From contig JAMWCT010000004.1 of the NCBI GenBank assembly GCA_023819525.1, forward strand, positions 1 to 34,817: a stretch of DNA of 34,817 nt, read 5' to 3'. Of this stretch, positions 17,912 through 33,910 are shown one piece after another (position 1 is the stretch's first letter; each line of letters begins with the position of its first letter). The stretch is from Candidatus Omnitrophota bacterium. Its GTDB lineage: Bacteria; Omnitrophota; Gorgyraeia; Duberdicusellales; 4484-171. The notes beneath the pieces are model-generated. The model worked only from the letters and a program-made list of their open reading frames with translations. It was not told the origin of the DNA and did no database searches. The position numbers and the translations under genes are program-made.

Positions 17912-18973
17912 ATGAGTGATATTCTTCTGGTATATGCAAGTTTCGGGGAAGGGCATAAAATCGCGGCTATATCTTTAGAAAAGTTCTTAAATGCACCTTC
18001 ATATGACCTTTTAGATTTTTCATCTAATTTTGTAAAGAAGTTTTTTTCATATAGTTATATAAATATAACTCAAAATATGCCTAATTTATGGAGACTACTT
18101 TTTTATGGAACAAAAAATAAACGTATACAAAAAAGTATTGAAAAAATTAATCTATTTTTAGCCAATAAATTTTTGCTTTATTTAAAAAAAACAAAACCAA
18201 AAATAATCATAACAACTCATTTTTTTCCACTGTATTTTATTGCAAAAGCAAAAAAAGAATTTCCACTTAAAGTTATTGCTATTGTTACAGATTTAGCAGC
18301 GCATCCATTATGGGTAAATACTTGTGTGGATCGTTATTTTGTTGCTACAAAGCAAACCAAAGAAGAACTTATTTCTTATAATGTAGAGACAGATAAAATA
18401 ATATCTGGCTATGTTCCATTAAGAGAAGGATTTTTAGAAAAATTAAATGAAAAAAATTTGCGAAAAAAATTTTTTTTAGATGATAAACCTTGTCTTTTAT
18501 TTATGTCATCTTTACGAGGAAAGTTTCCTTATTTAAGGGGGTCTATTAAAAAGTTAAAAGATAATTTTAATATTTTTATCATATGTGGAAGAAATAAAAA
18601 ATTAAAAAATTATTTTTCGAAATTAAAATGTCCTTCAGTCAAACTTTTTTTAAAATATGAAAACATATGGGAGTTATTTTATTTAAGTTCCGCTATTATC
18701 ACTAAACCAGGTGGTCTTACAGTTTTTGAAGGGCTTTATATGAAAAAGCCATTTATTTTTACAAGTTTTATACCCGGCCAAGAAAAAGAAAATATGGATT
18801 TTTTAATTAAGCACGGTGTGGCTAGATTTGCAAAAAGTAAAAAACAATTTTTAAATGCAATCGATTATTTTGCATTCAAAAATAATTTTTTTAAACAAAA
18901 TTATCCTATAGAGGTTAGAGACATTAGGGATATTTTAAAGAAAAATCTTATCCAATTACTAAAGGCAAAATGA
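17912..18973 (+). CDS. MurG/MGDG-synthase-like glycosyltransferase
   Basis: ILLVYASFGEGHKIAAISL; TKPGGLTVFEGLYMKKPFIFTSFIPGQEKEN. Confidence 0.85.
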   Translation: MSDILLVYASFGEGHKIAAISLEKFLNAPSYDLLDFSSNFVKKFFSYSYINITQNMPNLWRLLFYGTKNKRIQKSIEKINLFLANKFLLYLKKTKPKIIITTHFFPLYFIAKAKKEFPLKVIAIVTDLAAHPLWVNTCVDRYFVATKQTKEELISYNVETDKIISGYVPLREGFLEKLNEKNLRKKFFLDDKPCLLFMSSLRGKFPYLRGSIKKLKDNFNIFIICGRNKKLKNYFSKLKCPSVKLFLKYENIWELFYLSSAIITKPGGLTVFEGLYMKKPFIFTSFIPGQEKENMDFLIKHGVARFAKSKKQFLNAIDYFAFKNNFFKQNYPIEVRDIRDILKKNLIQLLKAK

Positions 18974-20757
18974 ACTTTTCTGTTGCAAAGATAATTTTAC
19001 CTGTTGCAATAAATAAAAGTTTTGATTATAAAATACCAAATTCTTTAAAACTAAAAATTGGGATGCGAGTTTTGGTTGATTTTAATAATAAAAAGAGAGT
19101 GGGTGTAATTTCTGCCTTTCGAAACACCTCAGAGATTAAAATTAATAAGTTAAAAACTATACTTAGTGATTTAGAAAATTTTCCCTCAATAAGTAAAGAG
19201 CATCTAAATTTCGCATCTATTTTAAGTAAATATTATCTTTATTCACAAAATGAGTTTGTTTTTATGATGCTTCCACAGTATTTAAAAAAGCCTAGAAAGA
19301 TTTTTTTTAAAGAGATTTCTATAATAAAGCCACAGAAAGATAAATTTAAAAGAGTTTTTATAAAAAATGATACATTTAATAAAAGATACACTTTTTGGAA
19401 AAATATAGTAGCAGAAGAGTTGGAAAAAGGTTCTGTTATGATTTTATTTCCACAAATATCTTATCTTAATTATGCGCGCAATATATTAGAAAAAGATTTT
19501 TCTGACAGAATTTGTATATTACATAGTCAGCAGAAAGAAAAAGAATTATTTTTAAATTGGCAAAATTCAAGAAAAAGAAGTCTTATTCTAGGCACACGCG
19601 TTGCAATTTTTTATTACCCCTTAGATTTAAATTTGCTTATTGTGGAAGATGAAAATAGCCCTTATTATTTTCAAGAAGAAAAGCCTTTCTATCATCTTTT
19701 GGAATTAGCAACTTTGCTTTCAAAATTTAAAAAGATTAGTTTAATTTTAAGCGCAGATTACCCATGTTTATCCACATATAAATTTATTCTTAACGGCCAA
19801 ATAGATTTTAAAGATAATTTATCAGCAAACAAAAAAATAGAAATAGTAGAGACAAAAGGTTCGAAAATTTTTAGCCCGCTTTTGGTAGAGTTAATAAGAA
19901 AAAATCTTTCGGATAATAAAAAAATAGTTTTACTGTGGAATAAAAAAGGTTTTGCAAGGGTTTTGTATTGTAATAGTTGTGGTTACTCTTTTAGATGTCA
20001 ATATTGTTCTGGTTTTTTACATCTTCTGGATGTTACTACTGGAATATGTTCTTATTGTTACAGAAAACAGGTTATTCCAAAAATATGTCTTGCTTGCAAT
20101 AAAGGTTACATTAAAGGAAAGGGTTTAGGCATACAGAGATTAGAAGCTATACTAAAAAATATATATCCAGATGTAAAAATAGCAACTTTAGAAGATATGA
20201 CAGCTGATACACAGATTATTCTTGCTACATCAAAAATATTAAATTTTTTATATAAAGATGAGTTTTTTGATGTAGGTTTTCTTTTAGATACTGATATGTT
20301 TCTTTCGCAACCAGATTATCAGGCAACCTATGATACTTTCATATATATAAATAAACTTTCTTATATTTTTAAAGATATTTTGTATGTAATGACTCATAAT
20401 AAAAACCATTATATTTTTAAAAATTTATTAAAGTGGGAGGAATTTTATAAAGAAGAATTACAGTTGCGCAAACAATTTGATTTACCACCTTATAAAAAAA
20501 TAGCAGATATCATAATACGTGGAAAAAATAAAAATAAACTTTCTAAAAGGGTAGAAAATTTGTATAATAAATTAAAACAATATAAAAATGTTAAAGTTTA
20601 TGGACCTTTAGAAAATTATCCACCTAAATTGCGAGGTAAATTTTATTATAAATTAGTTATTAAATCAAAAAGCCAAATACGCTTACGGCAAATTTTAAAA
20701 AATGAAATAGAACAATTACGGGCTTCTTCTTTCAAAATAGCACTTATCATTAGATGA
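18970..20757 (+). CDS. priA: PriA-family (primosomal protein N') homologue with degenerate helicase motifs
   Basis: N-terminal 3'-BD pattern, PriA zinc-binding Cys cluster (CNSCGYSFRCQYCSGFLH...CSYCYRKQ...PKICLACNKG) and GKGLGIQRLEAILK; Walker A, DEEH and motif VI not conserved. Confidence 0.8.
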   Translation: MNFSVAKIILPVAINKSFDYKIPNSLKLKIGMRVLVDFNNKKRVGVISAFRNTSEIKINKLKTILSDLENFPSISKEHLNFASILSKYYLYSQNEFVFMMLPQYLKKPRKIFFKEISIIKPQKDKFKRVFIKNDTFNKRYTFWKNIVAEELEKGSVMILFPQISYLNYARNILEKDFSDRICILHSQQKEKELFLNWQNSRKRSLILGTRVAIFYYPLDLNLLIVEDENSPYYFQEEKPFYHLLELATLLSKFKKISLILSADYPCLSTYKFILNGQIDFKDNLSANKKIEIVETKGSKIFSPLLVELIRKNLSDNKKIVLLWNKKGFARVLYCNSCGYSFRCQYCSGFLHLLDVTTGICSYCYRKQVIPKICLACNKGYIKGKGLGIQRLEAILKNIYPDVKIATLEDMTADTQIILATSKILNFLYKDEFFDVGFLLDTDMFLSQPDYQATYDTFIYINKLSYIFKDILYVMTHNKNHYIFKNLLKWEEFYKEELQLRKQFDLPPYKKIADIIIRGKNKNKLSKRVENLYNKLKQYKNVKVYGPLENYPPKLRGKFYYKLVIKSKSQIRLRQILKNEIEQLRASSFKIALIIR

Positions 20758-21686
20758 TGCGTTATATTTTTTTTGGTAGTTCAGAATTTTCTTGTATTAT
20801 TTTAGAAAGACTTTGTCAACAAAGTATTTCTCCATCTTTAATTATAACTCAACCGCCTAAAAAAAAGGGTAGGGGTCTAAAAGAATTACCGACCGAAGTA
20901 GGTTTATTTGCTAAAGAAAATAATCTCACCCTACTTACACCAGAAAATTTAAATAACGGAGAACTTATTGAGAAGATAAGAAAATTTGAGCCACATTTAT
21001 TTATCGTTGTAGACTATGGTAAAAAAATACCTAAAAATTTACTTTTAATCCCAAAAATATTACCATTAGGCATACATCCATCAATTTTGCCAAAATATAG
21101 AGGTCCTGCTCCAATAAATTGGGCAATTATTAATGGAGAAAAATATAGCGGCGTAACTATATTTAAGATTACAGAAAAAATAGATAGTGGCCAGATAATT
21201 TTGCAAAAAGCAATAGAAATTTTAGATACAGATGATGCAATTTCTTTAAAAAATAAATTGGCTTTTTTGGCAGTCGATTTACTTTTAGAGACATTAAACA
21301 ATATAAAGACTAATAACTTTAAACTAACGCCACAAGACCAAAATTTAGCCACATTTGCACCAAAATTAAAAAAAGAAGACGGTAAAATAAATTGGGATAA
21401 CGAAGCTAAATGTATATTTAATTTAATAAGGGGACTAAAAGGTTGGCCATCAGCATATACTTATTTTCACCAGACAATGATAAAAGTTTTAGAGGCAGAA
21501 GTTTGCGAACAAAAAGTATTGCAACCACCAGCGACTATTGTAAAAATTGATAAAACTGGTATATATGTATCTACAAAAAAGGGCATATTAAAAATTAAAA
21601 AATTACAACCCCAAAATAAAAAAAATATGGATGCATATGCTTTTGTAATAGGTCATAAAGTTAAGGTAGGTGATAAATTTTTATAA
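20754..21686 (+). CDS. fmt: Methionyl-tRNA formyltransferase family protein
   Basis: FFGSSEFS, GIHPSILPKYRGPAPINWAIINGEKYSGVTIFKITEKIDSGQI; FAPKLKKEDGKINW. Confidence 0.9.
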   Translation: MMRYIFFGSSEFSCIILERLCQQSISPSLIITQPPKKKGRGLKELPTEVGLFAKENNLTLLTPENLNNGELIEKIRKFEPHLFIVVDYGKKIPKNLLLIPKILPLGIHPSILPKYRGPAPINWAIINGEKYSGVTIFKITEKIDSGQIILQKAIEILDTDDAISLKNKLAFLAVDLLLETLNNIKTNNFKLTPQDQNLATFAPKLKKEDGKINWDNEAKCIFNLIRGLKGWPSAYTYFHQTMIKVLEAEVCEQKVLQPPATIVKIDKTGIYVSTKKGILKIKKLQPQNKKNMDAYAFVIGHKVKVGDKFL

Positions 21687-21690
21687 AGCA

Positions 21691-21963
21691 ATGAGAAAAT
21701 TATATCATATAATTTTTTCTGGTAGAGTTCAAGGTGTAGGCTTTAGATATACGACTAGATATTTGGCAAAAAAATATAATCTTTGTGGATGGGTTAAGAA
21801 TTTAGCAAATGGAGATGTTGAGCTAGAGGTTGAAGGTGAAAAAACTGATTTAGATAACTTTTTAGATGAGCTAAAAGAAGAATTTAGAGGGTATATAAGA
21901 GATTATAATTTAGATGAGTTTTCTTTTACAAATAAATATAATGATTTTCAAATAAGATTTTAA
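21691..21963 (+). CDS. acyP: Acylphosphatase
   Basis: FSGRVQGVGFRYTTRYLAKKYNLCGWVKNLANGDVELEVEG. Confidence 0.95.
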   Translation: MRKLYHIIFSGRVQGVGFRYTTRYLAKKYNLCGWVKNLANGDVELEVEGEKTDLDNFLDELKEEFRGYIRDYNLDEFSFTNKYNDFQIRF

Positions 21964-21976
21964 ATAATTCATTTTT

Positions 21977-24711
<2,735 letters not shown>

Positions 24712-24729
24712 TCCCCTTTAGATAACAAA

Positions 24730-25200
24730 ATGTTTTTTGCGCAACAAGGAAAAGTTAGACAACGCGTGGTAGTCAATTTAGAAAGGATAGATTTGTTAAG
24801 AGAAACTAATATAGCTGATATTTTGATAAATAAGATAAAAGACTATACCACGACCACAAAGCTTATGTAAATAGCCAAAACCTCTTTGCGATTGGGCTAA
24901 AGAATATGGAATAATAATTATCTTAAGGCGTCTGGGGAAAGTATTAAGGTTAGAGGATATATTTTCAGGAAATACCTTAACCTACATAAATACCGCAGTA
25001 ATCTCTCTGAATGTAGCTTGGCATTAGTTAGTAATTGTCTTGTCAGTAGAGGTAATAAGCTTTATACCGCTAAATGGATAAATAATGTCTACGAACCTTT
25101 TTTGAAAGATTTAGGTTTACATTATAACTAAAGACGGTATCATTTCTGCTTTGTGAATTATTTAAAGGAAATGCCCAGACTTTTAAAATCAAGGGTTTTA
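24730..25200 (+). pseudogene. Decayed transposase remnant, IS1634-like (IS4-superfamily DDE)
   Basis: Own three-frame reading: MFFAQQGKVRQRVVVNLERIDLLRE..* ; DWAKEYGIIIILRRLGKVLRLEDIFSGN..* ; SLALVSNCLVSRGNKLYTAKWINNVYEPFLKDLGLHYN*. Frameshifts and stops between segments. Confidence 0.65.
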
Positions 25201-25232
25201 AAAATCAACTGTTAAAGTTGCACAAAGAATCG

Positions 25233-26483
25233 CTAATTTTTGTAGTGCAAATTGCCAATATAGCTTTTTGTATATTTTATTTTTTCAGATTGGATAGTTT
25301 TTAGAAAAATCTCAAGACGATTTTTTAAATTTTTTGGTGGATTGGCTATATCTTGGGTATTAAAATAGTCTACAAATAGATTTGCTTGCGCAATCTTTGG
25401 TATGATTTTTTTATTTTTTACAATAAATTCAATACTCTCCATAAAATCTTTTTCAGTTTCATTCGGATAACCAAAAATTAAACTAATTTCGAAATGAAGT
25501 CCTGCTTTTTTAAATATTTTAAAAAAATTAATTGCATCTTCTGTGGTAAAACCCTTATCCATTAATGAAAGCACTTTATTAGAGCCACTTTCCATTCCAA
25601 CAAAAACATTATAGCAGCCACTTTTTTTTATTAGTTTTGCAAGATATAGTGGAAAGTTCTTTTCAATACGCATTTGCGCTTCCCAATTTATTTTTATATT
25701 GTTTTTTAAAAGTAATAGGCAAAAGTTTTCAAGCCATTCTCGGCTAAAATTGAAAAGCGAATCGCAAAAGATAAAATTTGGTATACTATATTCATTTTTA
25801 AGATGTTTAATTAGATCCACTACATATTTGGGTGAATGATACCGCATCTTTTTATATAATAATTTTTCTGAACAAAAATGACAGTTATACAAGCAACCTC
25901 TTGAAGAGAATAGAGGGATACTCATAGAGTAATTTTGAGGAAGTAATGGTTGAAAATTAAGAAACGGCAAGGTGTCTAATTCTTTGATTTCATTAAACTT
26001 ATAGATTTTTTGATTGCTTTCTGTTAAAATTTTATAAAGTGGGTTTTCCCCTTCTCCTATAACCCAAAAATAATCATCTATTAATTTATTTTGAAGATCT
26101 AAAAAAAGTGTTTGTGGGCCACCAAATATTATTTTTTTTGTTGGGTAAAGCATTTTGATTTCATTCGCTAATTTAAGGGCAAATGGCATATTTCGTTTTA
26201 AAATTGAAAATCCGATAAATTCTATATTTTTAATTTTTTTATAGAAATTTTCAAAAATGAAAGGGAAATTTTTTTTGGCAATAAGGAAAAGATTTTTTTC
26301 AAATTCTCTATCCAAATTTAACCATTGGGTTTTAGTAAATTTTAATAGCTTAAAAAATATAAAATTTAGGTCAATTGTTGTCACTTTAATATTTTTTGAT
26401 AAAAGATAATTTTTAAGGTATATTAAAGATAAAGGTGGAGTTTTTAGCCAAAATGGTGGAGTTTGAACAATAATTATTTCCAT
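25233..26483 (-). CDS. B12-binding-domain radical SAM protein (product unknown)
   Basis: GGPQTLFLD, GEGENPLYKIL, SRGCLYNCHFC (CxxxCxxC), GMESGSNKVLSLMDKGFT. Start preferred at ATG 26483 (MEIIIVQTPPFWLKTPPLSL). Confidence 0.88.
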   Translation of the reverse strand: MEIIIVQTPPFWLKTPPLSLIYLKNYLLSKNIKVTTIDLNFIFFKLLKFTKTQWLNLDREFEKNLFLIAKKNFPFIFENFYKKIKNIEFIGFSILKRNMPFALKLANEIKMLYPTKKIIFGGPQTLFLDLQNKLIDDYFWVIGEGENPLYKILTESNQKIYKFNEIKELDTLPFLNFQPLLPQNYSMSIPLFSSRGCLYNCHFCSEKLLYKKMRYHSPKYVVDLIKHLKNEYSIPNFIFCDSLFNFSREWLENFCLLLLKNNIKINWEAQMRIEKNFPLYLAKLIKKSGCYNVFVGMESGSNKVLSLMDKGFTTEDAINFFKIFKKAGLHFEISLIFGYPNETEKDFMESIEFIVKNKKIIPKIAQANLFVDYFNTQDIANPPKNLKNRLEIFLKTIQSEKIKYTKSYIGNLHYKN

Positions 26484-26499
26484 TTTCACACTTTTACTT

Positions 26500-27636
26500 A
26501 TGAGTGGTTTATATATACATATTCCTTTTTGCAAAAATAAATGTATATATTGTAATTTTTATAGCATTGTATATCGCAAACAATCTGCTACTGAATACAT
26601 AAATATTCTTAAAAAACAGCTATCAAATTTAAATCAAAATTTTTCTACCATTTATATAGGAGGTGGCACCCCAACAATATTAGATTTTTTAGAACTTAAA
26701 GCACTATTATATAGTTTACGTAAATTTATAAAAAATGCAAATGAGATTACTATTGAGGCTAATCCAGAAAGTTTAAATGTAGATAAGGTTAAACTTTTTA
26801 TAGATGAAGGCGTAAACAGAATAAGTATAGGTGCGCAGTCGTTTAATGATAAGAAGTTAGAAAGATTAGGCCGCATGCATTCTTCATATCAAGCAAAAAC
26901 GGCAATAAGTTTATGTAAAAAATACGGTTTTAAAAATATAAATATTGATTTAATTTTTGGCGTATTTGGCGAAACATATCCGATTTGGAAAAAAGATTTA
27001 CTTGAAGTAATTAAATTAGCTCCTAGCCATGTCTCAATATACATGCTTACATATGAAAAAAACACCCCTCTATATAAACAACTTCAAAAAAAATTGATAT
27101 TACAAATGGATGAAGAGTTGGTAGTTAAGATGTATAAATTCGCAATAAATTTTTTGGAAAAAAATGGTTTTTGTCAATATGAAATATCAAATTTTGCAAA
27201 AAGAAATTATTTTTGTCAACACAATATAAATTATTGGGAAAATAATCCATATACAGGATTAGGGCCTTCGGCTTTTTCCTACAATGATGGAGTAAGGGCA
27301 AAAAATATCTCTTGTTTAAAAGAATACATAGAAAAAGTTAAAAAAAATGAAAATTTTATTGCATTTAGTGAAAAATTAAAGCCTATAAGAAGAGCGAAAG
27401 AAACAGCGAGTTTAAAGATTCGCACAATTGAAGGGATTGATTTTGATTGGTTTTATAAAAAAACTGGTTTTGATTTTTTAGTTTTAGAAAAAGAAGCCTT
27501 AAGAATGCTAATTAAAAATAGGTTAATACGGTATAGAATCTGTAATGATCCTGCAAAAAATAAGTTAAAGGTTGGGATTTGTCTAACCAAAAAAGGGCTA
27601 CTATTTTCTGATACTGTTTCAGCTGCACTTTTGTAA
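26500..27636 (+). CDS. hemW: HemW-like radical SAM protein
   Basis: GLYIHIPFCKNKCIYCNFYS, IYIGGGTPTIL, ISIGAQSFND, YEISNFAKRNYFCQHNINYW. Confidence 0.92.
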   Translation: MSGLYIHIPFCKNKCIYCNFYSIVYRKQSATEYINILKKQLSNLNQNFSTIYIGGGTPTILDFLELKALLYSLRKFIKNANEITIEANPESLNVDKVKLFIDEGVNRISIGAQSFNDKKLERLGRMHSSYQAKTAISLCKKYGFKNINIDLIFGVFGETYPIWKKDLLEVIKLAPSHVSIYMLTYEKNTPLYKQLQKKLILQMDEELVVKMYKFAINFLEKNGFCQYEISNFAKRNYFCQHNINYWENNPYTGLGPSAFSYNDGVRAKNISCLKEYIEKVKKNENFIAFSEKLKPIRRAKETASLKIRTIEGIDFDWFYKKTGFDFLVLEKEALRMLIKNRLIRYRICNDPAKNKLKVGICLTKKGLLFSDTVSAALL

Positions 27637-27689
27637 TTAAAATTTTATTCTAAATTAAATATTACATAGTTTCGAAAAGATCACGTTAT

Positions 27690-28014
27690 TTAAACATTTT
27701 TTCCCTTTACAAAGTTAAAATAGTTAGTTTTTCATATTATGCATAACTTAATAAGTGTAAGCGTTTTAAAAAGTTTAATTTTTTTTAAAAGCTTTTAGGG
27801 TTAAATTTTAAAAATGGTTTATCTAAAGCTTTAATAAAAAGATGATTTTTTTTTGGATTAGTCAAATTGACACAAAAGATTTATCTAGTATTTATCAATA
27901 GCAGTCTTTGATAAAAAAATTAGGACTATCTTGATATTTTAGATGCGTAAAAAGGAATAAATATGCACTTAATTTACTATCACTAAGACTTGAAACTTTA
28001 ATTGATTTAATAAC
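27690..28014. repeat. Degenerate repeat copy A (upstream of rrn)
   Basis: Shares ordered blocks with 34587-34817: AAAGTTAAAATAGTTnGTTTTTCATATTATGnATAACTTAATAAGTGTAA, GCTTTAATAAAAAG, AATTGATTTAATAAC. Confidence 0.65.
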
Positions 28015-28067
28015 TAAGAGACTAAAAGTGGATACCAGCTGTCTAAACAAATATTTAAAAAAAACTC

Positions 28068-28095
28068 TTGACAAAAAAAATTTTTGGATTATAAA
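28068..28095 (+). promoter_or_regulatory. rrn promoter P1 candidate TTGACA-16-TATAAA
   Basis: TTGACA 28068-28073, TATAAA 28090-28095. Confidence 0.6.
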
Positions 28096-28114
28096 TATTA
28101 CACCTGCCAATTCT

Positions 28115-28143
28115 TTGACAATTAAAGAAATTTATGCTATATA
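28115..28143 (+). promoter_or_regulatory. rrn promoter P2 candidate TTGACA-17-TATATA with extended -10 TGC
   Basis: TTGACA 28115-28120, TATATA 28138-28143, TG at 28135-28136. Confidence 0.6.
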
Positions 28144-28190
28144 TCTTATAGGCAGAAATTTAATTAGAGTAGAAAAATAGGTTTTTGTTT

Positions 28191-28227
28191 ATAAAAGCAT
28201 CAAAAATGATGCTTTTATTATTTTTTT
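28191..28227 (+). terminator. Intrinsic-terminator-like hairpin in the putative rrn leader
   Basis: ATAAAAGCATC / AAAAAT / GATGCTTTTAT, 11-bp perfect stem followed by TATTTTTTT. Confidence 0.65.
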
Positions 28228-28236
28228 GTTCTTTGA
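28227..28236 (+). promoter_or_regulatory. boxA-like antitermination element TGTTCTTTGA
   Basis: Matches the bacterial rrn boxA pattern TG(C/T)TCTTT(A/G)A; lies about 20 nt before 16S. Confidence 0.55.
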
Positions 28237-28256
28237 TCTTAAATTGGAATTAAAAC

Positions 28257-29843
<1,587 letters not shown>

Positions 29844-29966
29844 CAATTTAATTTTTTTTTAGAGCTAGATTTCCTCCAAAGGTTTTTTATTCATTTTAGC
29901 ACTATAAAAACAAATTCAATTTTGAGAACATTTATTATTTCCGTCTTTACGCGATAAAGCACGGAA

Positions 29967-30039
29967 GGGCCCATAGCTCAGTTGGCAGAGCACCGTGCTG
30001 ATAACGCGGGGGTGTCTGGTTCGATCCCAGATGGGCCCA
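29967..30039 (+). tRNA. tRNA-Ile (GAT)
   Basis: GGGCCCA/TGGGCCC acceptor, anticodon loop CTGATAA, GGTTCGATCCC T-arm; CCA not encoded. Confidence 0.96.
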
Positions 30040-30124
30040 TTCTATGGAGCACAACAGATATATACGTTTTCAATAGTTTTTAAAATTACTCTTAGCCATA
30101 ACTCACATATCATTAGCCATTAAA

Positions 30125-30197
30125 GGGGCCGTGGTTCAGTTGGGAGAACGCCTGCTTTGCAAGCAGGAGGTCAGCGGTTCAAATCCGCTCGGCTCCA
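30125..30197 (+). tRNA. tRNA-Ala (TGC)
   Basis: GGGGCCG/CGGCTCC acceptor, anticodon loop TTTGCAA, GGTTCAAATCC T-arm. Confidence 0.96.
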
Positions 30198-30288
30198 AAG
30201 AAGGAAAAGTAGATAGTTAGGATAGCAAGTTTTAAATTTAATAAAAAATTAAAACTTACGAATTTAGAAGCATAATATTATTTTAAAT

Positions 30289-30300
30289 TGTTCATTGAAA
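30289..30300 (+). promoter_or_regulatory. Second boxA-like element TGTTCATTGAAA in 16S-23S spacer
   Basis: Position and sequence similar to spacer boxA just before 23S. Confidence 0.4.
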
Positions 30301-30303
30301 ATT

Positions 30304-33280
<2,977 letters not shown>

Positions 33281-33323
33281 ATTTTTTTAAACTATTGTTT
33301 ATTTGAATAGTTTTTATGAAATT

Positions 33324-33439
33324 GGGGGTGCTTTTACCGGAGGGGCCACACCCGTTCCCATTCCGAATACGGCCGTTAAGCCCTCCAGGGCCGATGGTAC
33401 TGTTCTCGCAAGGGAATGGGAGAGTAGGTCAGTGCCCCC
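33324..33439 (+). rRNA. rrf: 5S ribosomal RNA
   Basis: GGGGGTGC...CCACACCCGTTCCCATTCCGAATACGG...GTGCCCCC terminal stem. Confidence 0.95.
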
Positions 33440-33478
33440 TTTTTTGTTTTTTTATAATAAAAATAATTAGTTTAGTTT

Positions 33479-33907
33479 ATGCAAAAAACAACAAAATTTT
33501 TTAACAATGTCCAAAGAAATTGGTATCTTGTAGATGCCAAGGATAAAATTTTAGGCAGGCTTTCCCGAAATATAGCAAGAATTTTACAAGGAAAGCATAA
33601 ACCTTGTTATAGTCCAAATTTTTTATGTGGAGATTATGTTATAGTTATAAATTCAAGGTATATAAAATTAACAGGCAAAAAAAGCGAAGAAAAAATATAC
33701 GATAAGTATTCTGGTTATCCTGATGGCAGAAGAGAGATGACATTTAGAGAACTTTCAAGAAAAAATCCATCAAAAATTTTATATTTTGCAATAAAGGGTA
33801 TGCTTCCAAAGACTCGTTTAGGAAAAAGAATGTTACGTATGTTAAAAATTTATCCGGATGATAAACATAGTCATCAAGCACAAAAGCCACAAAAAATAGA
33901 ATTATAG
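33479..33907 (+). CDS. rplM: 50S ribosomal protein uL13
   Basis: NWYLVDAKDKILGRLSRNIARILQGKHKPCYSPNFLCGDYVIVIN; GMLPKTRLGKRML. Confidence 0.97.
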   Translation: MQKTTKFFNNVQRNWYLVDAKDKILGRLSRNIARILQGKHKPCYSPNFLCGDYVIVINSRYIKLTGKKSEEKIYDKYSGYPDGRREMTFRELSRKNPSKILYFAIKGMLPKTRLGKRMLRMLKIYPDDKHSHQAQKPQKIEL

Positions 33908-33910
33908 AAT

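Noticed and set aside
27950-28180. Short + frame reading KRNKYALNLLSLRLETLIDLITKRLKVDTSCLNKYLKKTLDKKNFWIINITPANSLTIKEIYAIYLIGRNLIRVEK
   Set aside because: No start codon or SD, no family I can name, and it contains two good rrn promoter candidates; possibly a gene remnant but not callable.
33316-33504. 62-aa + ORF over 5S
   Set aside because: Overlaps 5S rRNA and the spacer; no protein similarity expected.
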